A stretch of 7,594 bases of DNA from Methylobacteriaceae bacterium. Lineage in GTDB: Bacteria; Pseudomonadota; Alphaproteobacteria; Rhizobiales; Beijerinckiaceae. Positions 1 to 5,638 of the stretch are shown here, in pieces (the stretch's first letter is position 1; each line of letters starts with the position of its first letter). The stretch spans positions 1 to 7,594 of the forward strand of contig JAFAPJ010000366.1 in NCBI GenBank assembly GCA_019247255.1, given 5' to 3'. The position numbers and the translations under genes are program-made. The notes beneath the pieces are model-generated. The model saw only the letters and a program-made list of their open reading frames with translations, searched no databases and was not told where the DNA came from.

Positions 1-484
1 CGGCTCCGGCCAGATGCAGCCGCTGCCCATGAACGAGTTCGTGCAGCAGAGCCTCGCGGAGGTCGGCATCAAGGTCGAGTTCGAGGTCGTGGAGTGGAAC
101 ACGCTCATCAACATCTGGCGCGCCGGCGCCAAGGATCCGTCCTCGCGCGGCGCCACGGGGATGAACTATTCCTACTTCATCCAGGATCCCTTCACCGGGC
201 TCATCCGGCATCTGCAATGCAACCTCGCCCCGCCGGCCGGGACGAATTGGGGCGCCTATTGCGACCCGGAGATGGACAAGCTGCTCGATCAGGTCCGCAA
301 CGCGTTCGAGCCGGCCGAGCAGACGAAGATCCTGCAGAAGGTGCACGAGAAATACGTGGACGACGCGCTGTTCCTGATGGTCACGCACGATGTGAACCCG
401 CGGGCGATGAGCCCGAAGGTGAAGGGCTTCGTCCAGGCCCAGAACTGGTTCCAGGACTTCTCGCCGATCTCGATGGCCAAGTGA
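1..484 (+). CDS. Peptide-type ABC transporter solute-binding protein, C-terminal part (5' truncated by window edge)
   Basis: This is the last 160 residues of an extracellular solute-binding protein of family 5 (SBP_bac_5, the DppA/OppA group), which normally runs to about 500-550 residues. The reading frame is open from base 2, so the gene enters from the left and the first visible ATG (14) is internal. Family-like stretches are the FVQQSLAEVGIKVEF segment near the start (the usual 'LaeiGIkve' strand) and the C-terminal pattern DPEMDKLLDQVRNAF, then an EQTKILQKVHEKYVDDA helix, which matches the '...d.l..a......eeR..ly.e.q.i..ed.p' region of the family. Such proteins are secreted and deliver a peptide, opine, glycoside or metal chelate to the membrane permeases; the substrate cannot be told here. 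Genes for both permeases and both ATPases follow directly. The stop lies in a short tandem repeat described separately. Confidence 0.88.
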   Translation, partial: GSGQMQPLPMNEFVQQSLAEVGIKVEFEVVEWNTLINIWRAGAKDPSSRGATGMNYSYFIQDPFTGLIRHLQCNLAPPAGTNWGAYCDPEMDKLLDQVRNAFEPAEQTKILQKVHEKYVDDALFLMVTHDVNPRAMSPKVKGFVQAQNWFQDFSPISMAK

Positions 485-520
485 TGGGCCAAGTGATGGG
501 CCAAGTGACCGAGCAGGTGA
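473..520 (+). repeat. 12-bp tandem repeat giving four in-phase TGA stops at the end of the binding-protein gene
   Basis: Two perfect copies of TGGGCCAAGTGA occupy 485-496 and 497-508. They are preceded by ATGGCCAAGTGA (473-484, the natural gene end, two mismatches) and followed by a degenerate unit CCGAGCAGGTGA (509-520). Because the unit is 12 bp and in phase with the upstream frame, TGA occurs at 482, 494, 506 and 518 in that frame. It looks like slippage duplication of the last codons of the gene. A role as a backup stop array is inference. Confidence 0.85.
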
Positions 521-564
521 CCGGCCCGGCAGATCGTCGCGACGGCGCGGGCGCGCGATGCTGA
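484..564 (+). other. Possible 26-codon coupling ORF between binding protein and permease
   Basis: An ATG at 484-486 overlaps the binding-protein stop as TGATG. Its frame runs 26 codons across the repeat to a TGA at 562-564 that overlaps the permease start as ATGCTGA. A second TGATG junction exists at 494-498. The predicted peptide begins MGQVMGQVTEQV and resembles nothing I recognise. No strong Shine-Dalgarno sequence precedes either ATG, and the upstream part of the same frame is an open shadow of the binding-protein gene, so translation is unproven. If used, it would let ribosomes ending the binding protein move on to the permease start, which itself has no good Shine-Dalgarno sequence. Confidence 0.25.
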
Positions 565-1511
565 CCTTCGTGGGCAAGCGCCTCGTCTACGTGGCGCCGG
601 TCGCCATCGGCGTGAGCATCGTGTGCTTTCTCCTGGTGCACCTCGCGCCCGGCGATCCGCTCTCGGCGATCCTGCCGGTCGACGCGACGCAGGAGACGAT
701 CGAGCAGATGCGGGCGGCCTACGGCTTCGACAAGCCGCTGCCCGTCCAATACGCGCTCTGGCTGTGGCGCGTCCTCCAGGGCGACCTCGGCACCTCGATC
801 GCGACCGGCCGCCCGGTGATCGGCGAGGTCGGGCGGGCGGTCGTGAATAGCCTGATCCTGGCCTCGGTCGCGACCCTCATCGGCTTCGCCTTCGGGACCT
901 TCTTCGGCTTCGTGGCCGGCTATTTCCGCAACTCGCCCCTCGATCGCGCCGCCTCGGCGATCGCGGTCTTCGGGGTCAGCGTGCCGCATTACTGGCTCGG
1001 CATGGTGATGGTGATCGTGTTCTCGGCGACGCTCGGCTGGCTGCCGCCGACGGGCGCGGGGCCGGACGGCTCCGGGAACTGGCGCCCGGACCTCGCGCAT
1101 CTGCGCCACCTCATCCTTCCGGCGATCACCATGTCGGTGATCCCGATGGGCGTGATCGCCCGGACGGTGCGGGCGCTCGTCGGCGACATCCTCTCGCAGG
1201 ATTTCGTCTCGGCGCTGCGGGCGAAGGGCCTCGGCGAGTTCGGGGTCTTCCGGCACGTCGTGAAGAACGCCGCCCCGACCGCGCTCGCCGTGATGGGCCT
1301 GCAGCTCGGCTATCTCCTCGGCGGCTCGATCCTGATCGAGACGGTCTTCGCCTGGCCGGGCACCGGCTTCCTGCTCAACGCCGCGATCTTCCAGCGCGAC
1401 CTGCCGCTGCTCCAGGGCTCGATCCTGGTGCTGGCCATGTTCTTCGTGCTCCTGAACCTCGCGGTCGACATCCTCCAGACCGCGCTCGACCCGCGGATCG
1501 AGCGAGGCTGA
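558..1511 (+). CDS. Peptide-type ABC transporter permease, DppB/OppB-like
   Basis: This 317-residue inner-membrane permease (BPD_transp_1 with the OppB-type N-terminus) forms half of the translocation channel. The N-terminal segment (about residues 8-30, ending VHLAPGDPL) is the typical first membrane helix and its PGDP motif. Further hydrophobic segments lie near 96-122, 133-158, 184-203, 244-262 and 283-304. The cytoplasmic EAA loop that docks on an ATPase is clear at about 215-240 (DFVSALRAKGLGEFGV onward). GSILIETVFAWPGTGFLL at 255-273 is also a family hallmark. Length is normal. The ATG at 558 is the first start in its frame after the upstream gene and gives the expected N-terminus, but the preceding bases are GCGCGGGCGCGCG, without a clear Shine-Dalgarno sequence. 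The next permease starts 4 bp after its stop. Substrate unknown. Confidence 0.93.
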   Translation: MLTFVGKRLVYVAPVAIGVSIVCFLLVHLAPGDPLSAILPVDATQETIEQMRAAYGFDKPLPVQYALWLWRVLQGDLGTSIATGRPVIGEVGRAVVNSLILASVATLIGFAFGTFFGFVAGYFRNSPLDRAASAIAVFGVSVPHYWLGMVMVIVFSATLGWLPPTGAGPDGSGNWRPDLAHLRHLILPAITMSVIPMGVIARTVRALVGDILSQDFVSALRAKGLGEFGVFRHVVKNAAPTALAVMGLQLGYLLGGSILIETVFAWPGTGFLLNAAIFQRDLPLLQGSILVLAMFFVLLNLAVDILQTALDPRIERG

Positions 1512-1515
1512 GCCG

Positions 1516-2442
1516 GTGAGCGCCCCCGTCCAGACGGCCTCGCTCACCGCGCCCGCGCTCCCGGCCGCCGCCGCACCCGCGCCCGCGCCCGCCTTCGAGC
1601 GCTCGCCAGGCTATTGGGGCCATGTCGGGCGCAAGCTCCTGCGCGACCCCGTCGCGATCGGGGCCGGCCTCGTGATCCTGACGATCGTCGCGGTCGCGAT
1701 CCTGTCGCCCTGGATCACGCCGATGGACCCCTATCGCGGCTCCATGCTGCGCCGGCTTCGTCCGATCGGCGACCCGACCTACATCCTGGGCTCCGACGAG
1801 CTCGGCCGCGACATGCTGAGCCGCCTCATGGTGGCGGGCCGCCTGTCGCTCTTCATGGGCGTCACGCCCGTGATCCTCGCCTTCCTGATCGGGTCCGCGA
1901 TCGGGATCGTGGCCGGCTATGTCGGCGGCTGGCTCAACACGATCCTGATGCGCACGATCGACGTGTTCTTCGCCTTTCCGTCCGTGCTCCTCGCGATCGC
2001 GCTGTCCGGCGCGCTCGGGGCCGGCATCTTCAACGCGATCGTGTCGTTGACCTGCGTGTTCGTGCCCCAGATCGCGCGGGTCGCGGAAAGCGTCACGACC
2101 CAGATCCGGCAACGCGACTACGTCGACGCCGCGCGCCTCTCGGGCGCCTCCTCCTTCACGATCGTCCGGGTCCAGGTCCTCGGCAACGTGCTGGGTCCCA
2201 TCTTCGTCTACGCGACGAGCCTCATCAGCGTGTCCATGATCCTCGCCTCCGGCCTCTCCTTCCTCGGGCTCGGCGTGAAGCCGCCCGAGCCTGAATGGGG
2301 GTTGATGCTCAACACCCTGCGCACCGCGATCTACGTGAACCCGCTCGTCGCGGCGCTGCCAGGCCTCGCGATCTTCCTCGTGTCGATCTCCTTCAACCTG
2401 TTCTCCGACGGCCTGCGCTCGGCCATGGAGGTGAAGGAGTGA
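1516..2442 (+). CDS. Peptide-type ABC transporter permease, DppC/OppC-like
   Basis: This 308-residue inner-membrane permease is the partner of the DppB-like protein and forms the second half of the channel. Hallmarks are the first membrane helix (about 46-66) followed by the OppC-type LGSDELGRDMLSRLM segment (91-105), the EAA loop at about 201-228 (DYVDAARLSGASSFTIVRVQ and on), and LSFLGLGVKPPEPEWGLML (248-266), which is near-invariant in the family. Hydrophobic segments also lie near 113-138, 150-168, 172-188, 227-251 and 276-296. The first 28 residues are an Ala/Pro-rich cytoplasmic tail of low complexity. The start is GTG at 1516, four bases after the upstream stop, with GAGG at 1504-1507 as a weak Shine-Dalgarno sequence; a later start would be needed only if the Ala/Pro tail were not translated. 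The end overlaps the next gene by GTGA. Confidence 0.92.
   Translation: MSAPVQTASLTAPALPAAAAPAPAPAFERSPGYWGHVGRKLLRDPVAIGAGLVILTIVAVAILSPWITPMDPYRGSMLRRLRPIGDPTYILGSDELGRDMLSRLMVAGRLSLFMGVTPVILAFLIGSAIGIVAGYVGGWLNTILMRTIDVFFAFPSVLLAIALSGALGAGIFNAIVSLTCVFVPQIARVAESVTTQIRQRDYVDAARLSGASSFTIVRVQVLGNVLGPIFVYATSLISVSMILASGLSFLGLGVKPPEPEWGLMLNTLRTAIYVNPLVAALPGLAIFLVSISFNLFSDGLRSAMEVKE
2427..2432 (+). promoter_or_regulatory. Ribosome binding site deciding the GTG start of the DppF-like ATPase
   Basis: GGAGGT lies six bases before GTG 2439, inside the last codons of the DppC-like gene. It supports the GTG at 2439 over the long upstream extension of the same frame to 2295, which would only read the permease gene out of frame. 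Confidence 0.65.
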
Positions 2443-3485
2443 CGCCCGCGCTCGATCCGCGCGACCGCGGCGGGCCGGGTCAGCCGCTCGTCTCCGTGCG
2501 CGGGCTCGTGAAGCATTTCCCCATCAAGAAGGGGCTCGGCCGGGCGCGCGCCGTCGTGCAGGCCGTCGACGGGATCGATTTCGACATCCTCAAGGGCGAG
2601 ACGCTCGGCGTCGTCGGCGAATCGGGCTGCGGCAAGTCCACGACGGCGCGCCTCCTCATGGGGCTGATCCCCCACGACCGCGGCGACCTCCTCTTCGACG
2701 GCGAAGCGATCGGCGGGCGCGACCTGCCGCTGCGCGACTTCCGCCGCCAGGCCCAGATGGTCTTCCAGGATAGCTATTCGTCGCTGAACCCGCGCATGAC
2801 GATCGAGGCCTCGATCTCCTTCGGCCCGCGGGTGCATGGGACGCCGGCCCGGCGGGCGATCGAGGAGGCCCGCGCCCTTCTCGCCCGGGTCGGGCTCGAG
2901 CCGGCGCGTTTTGCCGGCCGCTACCCGCACGAGCTCTCGGGGGGCCAGCGGCAGCGAGTGAACATCGCCCGCGCGCTCGCGCTCAACCCACGGCTCGTCG
3001 TGCTCGACGAGGCCGTGTCGGCGCTGGACAAGTCGGTCGAGGCGCAGGTCCTGAACCTCCTCCTCGACCTGAAGGAGGAGTTCGGCCTCACCTACCTGTT
3101 CATCAGCCACGATCTCAACGTCGTCCGGTTCATCTGCGACCGGGTCGCCGTGATGTATCTCGGCCGGGTCGTCGAGATCGGGCCGGCGGAGGCCGTGCTC
3201 GGGGCGCCCGCGCACCCCTACACGGCGGCGCTCCTCGCCTCCATGCCGTCGCTCGACCCGGACCGGCGCACGGAGGAGCCGCCGCTCGCGGGCGACCCGC
3301 CGAACCCGATCGACCCGCCCTCCGGCTGCCGCTTCCACCCGCGCTGCGCCTGGGGCGAGCCCGTCTGCGCGAAGGAGGATCCGGCGCTCGCCGACATCGG
3401 GCCGCACCACGCCGTCGCCTGCCTCGCCCGGCAGCCCGGCGCCGCGCATAGCCGGGCGCCCCTGCTTGAGAGGGAAGCCGCGTGA
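2439..3485 (+). CDS. Peptide-type ABC transporter ATPase, DppF/OppF-like
   Basis: This 348-residue cytoplasmic ATPase drives the importer as one half of a heterodimer with the next gene product. It shows Walker A GESGCGKST (60-68), Q-loop Q110 in QMVFQDSYSSLNPR, signature LSGGQ (166-170), Walker B LVVLDE (186-191) and H-loop H224. QMVFQD-YSSLNP and the LSGGQRQRVNIARAL stretch are DppF/OppF-type. After Walker B it reads DEAVSALDKSVEAQ rather than the common DEPTSALDVSVQAQ; both catalytic acids remain. The C-terminal oligopeptide-transporter extension has Cys297, Cys303, Cys310 and Cys328 (C-x5-C-x6-C-x17-C), the pattern that holds a [4Fe-4S] cluster in some family members. The GTG start overlaps the DppC-like stop (GTGA) and has a good Shine-Dalgarno sequence. 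Unusually, this ATPase precedes the DppD-like one. Confidence 0.93.
   Translation: MTPALDPRDRGGPGQPLVSVRGLVKHFPIKKGLGRARAVVQAVDGIDFDILKGETLGVVGESGCGKSTTARLLMGLIPHDRGDLLFDGEAIGGRDLPLRDFRRQAQMVFQDSYSSLNPRMTIEASISFGPRVHGTPARRAIEEARALLARVGLEPARFAGRYPHELSGGQRQRVNIARALALNPRLVVLDEAVSALDKSVEAQVLNLLLDLKEEFGLTYLFISHDLNVVRFICDRVAVMYLGRVVEIGPAEAVLGAPAHPYTAALLASMPSLDPDRRTEEPPLAGDPPNPIDPPSGCRFHPRCAWGEPVCAKEDPALADIGPHHAVACLARQPGAAHSRAPLLEREAA
3468..3475 (+). promoter_or_regulatory. Ribosome binding site of the DppD-like ATPase
   Basis: GAGAGGGA lies six bases before GTG 3482 and inside the last codons of the upstream ATPase. It supports the overlapping GTG start. Confidence 0.55.
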
Positions 3486-4489
3486 GCCCGGAGACCGAGC
3501 CGCTCGTCAAGGTCGAGAACCTCGCGGTCGCCTTCCGGGGTGGCGTCCGAGCTGTCGACGGCGTCGACCTCACGGTCCGCCGGGGCGAGGTCGTGGCGCT
3601 CATCGGCGAATCGGGCTCGGGCAAGAGCGTCACGCTCCGCGCCATCATGCGTCTGAATCCCGAGCGGACGAGCCGCGTCGAGGGCCGGATCCGGGTCGCC
3701 GGGCAGGACGTCATGGCGCTGCCGAAGCGCGCGCTCGCCGATTTCCGCGGCCGCACGGTCGCGATGATCTTTCAAGAGCCGCTTCTCGCGCTCGACCCCG
3801 TCTACACGCTCGGCCGGCAGATCGCGGAAGCGGTGCGGCGGCACGAGGGCGTCTCCGAGGCCGAGGCGCGCGCCCGGGCGCTCGCCATGTTCGAGCGCGT
3901 GCGCATCCCGAGCCCCGAGCGGCGGCTCGACGCCTATCCGCACGAGATGTCGGGCGGCATGCGCCAGCGCGCCATGATCGCGCTCGCGCTCGCCTGCCGG
4001 CCGCAGCTCCTGCTGGCCGATGAGCCGACGACGGCGCTCGACGCGACCGTGCAGATCCAGATCCTGCTTCTGCTGCGCGAGCTGCAGCGCGAGCTCGGCC
4101 TGTCGGCCATCTTCGTCACGCATGATCTCGGGGCGGCCGTGGAGGTCGCGGACCGGATCGCCGTCATGTATGCGGGCCGGATCGTCGAGGAGGGGAGCGC
4201 CCGGCAGGTCGTTCTGTCGCCACAGCATCCCTACACGGTCGGGCTCCTCAAGAGCCGGGCCGACGGCGCGCTCGCGAAAGGCGCGCGGCTCGTCACCATC
4301 CCGGGCTCGCCGCCCGATCTCGCGCGACGCCCGCCGGGCTGCGCCTTCGCGCCCCGCTGCCCGCTCGCCGACGAGGCGTGCCGGCGCGACCCGCCGGTCG
4401 TGAGCCCCGCGCCGGGCCACCGGGCCGCGTGCTGGCGCGTGCCGGGCGCCGATGCGGCCGAGCCGGCGCAGCGCGCCGACGCCGCGTGA
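3482..4489 (+). CDS. Peptide-type ABC transporter ATPase, DppD/OppD-like
   Basis: This 335-residue cytoplasmic ATPase is the second nucleotide-binding subunit of the importer. It has Walker A GESGSGKS (42-49), Q-loop Q98 in [13 protein letters not shown], signature MSGGM (156-160) within [14 protein letters not shown], Walker B LLLADE (176-181) followed by [10 protein letters not shown], and H-loop H214. The MSGGMRQR signature and [16 protein letters not shown] are typical of DppD/OppD rather than DppF/OppF. The C-terminal extension (from about 240, with HPYTVGLL) carries Cys287, Cys293, Cys300 and Cys317 (C-x5-C-x6-C-x16-C), again a possible iron-sulphur site. The start GTG at 3482 overlaps the upstream stop by GTGA with a GAGAGGGA site before it, so translation of the two ATPases is probably coupled, fitting a 1:1 heterodimer. 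The C-terminal tail is Ala-rich. Last gene of the operon. Confidence 0.93.
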   Translation: MSPETEPLVKVENLAVAFRGGVRAVDGVDLTVRRGEVVALIGESGSGKSVTLRAIMRLNPERTSRVEGRIRVAGQDVMALPKRALADFRGRTVAMIFQEPLLALDPVYTLGRQIAEAVRRHEGVSEAEARARALAMFERVRIPSPERRLDAYPHEMSGGMRQRAMIALALACRPQLLLADEPTTALDATVQIQILLLLRELQRELGLSAIFVTHDLGAAVEVADRIAVMYAGRIVEEGSARQVVLSPQHPYTVGLLKSRADGALAKGARLVTIPGSPPDLARRPPGCAFAPRCPLADEACRRDPPVVSPAPGHRAACWRVPGADAAEPAQRADAA

Positions 4490-4496
4490 GCGCGGC

Positions 4497-4526
4497 TTAA
4501 CACCTGATTCAGCACCGAAACCTAAG
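4497..4526 (+). promoter_or_regulatory. Weak candidate promoter for the small exported protein
   Basis: The 69-bp gap after the transporter operon is the AT-richest stretch seen here (25 of 44 bases A or T in 4497-4540). TTAACA at 4497-4502 is one mismatch from TTGACA, and CCTAAG at 4521-4526 is a poor -10 match (3 of 6) at 18-bp spacing. The position is right for a promoter for the gene at 4559, but the match is weak and I see no terminator closing the operon upstream. Confidence 0.28.
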
Positions 4527-4558
4527 AAAGACGTCGTTCTCTCAAGGGTGAGGCCACC

Positions 4559-4891
4559 ATGGTTCGACGTCTCGGCGCCCTGCTCGTCGCTGCGGGGCTC
4601 CTCTTCGCCACGGCTCCCGCTCCCGCCCGCGCCGGCGAAGGGGCCGCGATCGCGGCGGGCGCGCTCGGCGGCCTGGCGCTCGGCACCGTCCTCGGCAGCG
4701 CCGCGGCATCCGGTCCGTACTATCCGGGCAAGCCCGTCTACCGGGCTCCGCCGCCGCCCGAATACCTGCCGCCTCCGCCCCGCCCGGTCCGCGTCTACGA
4801 GGAGGTCGAGTCGCGCTGCTACTGGACCCGGCGCCGCTTCGTCGACCCGTACGGCGACGTCGTGGTCCGCCGCGAGCGCTGGTGCGACTGA
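4559..4891 (+). CDS. Small exported protein, Gly/Ala-rich then Pro-rich, two cysteines, unknown function
   Basis: I do not recognise a named family. The 110-residue product has a clear Sec signal peptide (MVRR, hydrophobic 6-18, likely cleavage after ARA at 25). It is followed by a Gly/Ala segment (about 27-51) with regularly spaced glycines, like the glycine-zipper regions of small envelope proteins, which may enter or lie on a membrane. Next comes a proline-rich linker (about 60-77, PPPPEYLPPPPRP) and a basic C-terminal end, CYWTRRRFVDPYGDVVVRRE then WCD. Cys87 and Cys109 bracket this end and could form a disulphide. Short exported proteins with a similar C-terminal C-W...DPYG...V.RR...WC pattern are, as I recall, common hypotheticals in Hyphomicrobiales. 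The ATG is supported by GTGAGG at 4548-4553. It is probably monocistronic and converges on the CcdA-like gene 18 bp away. Confidence 0.8.
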   Translation: MVRRLGALLVAAGLLFATAPAPARAGEGAAIAAGALGGLALGTVLGSAAASGPYYPGKPVYRAPPPPEYLPPPPRPVRVYEEVESRCYWTRRRFVDPYGDVVVRRERWCD

Positions 4892-4909
4892 TCCGGCCGC
4901 GACACGCCG

Positions 4910-5629
4910 CTAGAAGCGCGTCGTCAGGCTGACGAGCCAATCGGGTGAGGCCTCGACGATCCTGGCCTCGAGCGCCTTGTCGAGGCCGGTCAGGATCAGG
5001 AGCGCGGCCGTCGCCAGGACGGCGCCGACCGCCTGCTTCAGGCCCTTGCCGGCCGCCATCATGCGACCGCGCCAGCGCATGAGCGCTTCCCGCGACAGCA
5101 TCCCGAGCGCGAGGAGCGGCAAGGCGGCCCCGATCCCGAAGGCGAGCATCGTGAGCGCGACGGCGCCGAGGTTCTCGCCGCGCGCAGCGAGCACGGAGGC
5201 GGCCCCGAGGGTCGGGCCGACGCAGGGGCTCCAGACGGCGCCGAGCAGGAGCCCGACGCCGAACTGGCCTGGCAGGCCGCCCGTCGAGAACCCCCCGAAG
5301 CGGCTCTCGGTCCAGGTCGAGATCGGCCCCGCCGCGACGGCGAGGCGCGCCTGCGCGCGCGGCACGATCAGCACGATCCCGATCGCGAGGAGCAGGATGG
5401 CGGCCGCGTTGCGGAACACCCCCGCATCGAGACCGATCGCGAAACCGATGGTCGCGACGAAGAGCCCGACGGCCGTGAAGGAGACCGCGAGGCCCGCGGC
5501 GAGCGCGGCGGGTCCGAGCCGATGCTCGGACGCGGCCGTGCCGAGCACCACGGGCGCGAGCGGCAGGACGCAGGGCGACAGGATCGAGAGCAGCCCCGCG
5601 AGGGCCGCGAAGCCGAGGGAGCCGAGCAC
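4910..5629 (-). CDS. ccdA: CcdA-type cytochrome c biogenesis / thiol-disulphide membrane transporter (DsbD transmembrane-domain family)
   Basis: This 239-residue polytopic inner-membrane protein is of the CcdA/DsbD-beta family. It would take electrons from cytoplasmic thioredoxin and pass them through its own cysteine pair to a periplasmic acceptor. The two family motifs are present: LSPCVLPLAP with Cys20 in the first helix, and WSPCVGPTLG with Cys136 in the fourth. They stand in the expected pseudo-symmetric halves. About six membrane segments are visible (near 5-30, 41-65, 73-92, 122-148, 155-178 and 199-217). The start is GTG (5629-5627) with GAGG (5640-5637) overlapping the stop of the thioredoxin gene 9 bp upstream, so the two are probably translated together. 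Its likely partner is that thioredoxin, and targets might include apocytochrome c or other oxidised periplasmic cysteines. The symbol is a family name; the precise target is unknown. Confidence 0.88.
   Translation of the reverse strand: MLGSLGFAALAGLLSILSPCVLPLAPVVLGTAASEHRLGPAALAAGLAVSFTAVGLFVATIGFAIGLDAGVFRNAAAILLLAIGIVLIVPRAQARLAVAAGPISTWTESRFGGFSTGGLPGQFGVGLLLGAVWSPCVGPTLGAASVLAARGENLGAVALTMLAFGIGAALPLLALGMLSREALMRWRGRMMAAGKGLKQAVGAVLATAALLILTGLDKALEARIVEASPDWLVSLTTRF
4921..4935. terminator. Short inverted repeat near the convergent gene ends, possible terminator
   Basis: TCGTCA-GGC-TGACGA forms a 6-bp stem with a 3-base loop, 29 bases after the stop of the small exported gene and inside the last codons of the CcdA-like gene. 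No T-tract follows on either strand, so intrinsic termination is doubtful. It is the only clean short hairpin I found at this convergent junction. Confidence 0.25.
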
Positions 5630-5638
5630 GGCCCCGCC

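Noticed and set aside
381..1547. Long minus-strand ORF (388 codons) opposite the first permease
   Set aside because: It is antisense to a clear permease gene, its product is dominated by Arg/Glu/Asp/His without any domain, and such frames arise from GC-rich codon bias.
2295..2438. Upstream extension of the DppF-like ATPase frame
   Set aside because: It overlaps the DppC-like gene out of frame and gives an Arg/Pro-rich sequence unlike the family; GTG 2439 with GGAGGT gives the normal N-terminus.
3218..4420. Minus-strand ORF of 400 codons opposite the second ATPase, and a similar one at 2331-3449
   Set aside because: Both are opposite unmistakable ATPase genes with all motifs; the compositions are low-complexity charged shadows.
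4517..4538. GAAAC...CGTT as a general-stress (EcfG-type) promoter before the small exported gene
   Set aside because: The first box should be GGAAC and the spacing about 16-17 bases; here the spacing is 13 and the first box is imperfect.
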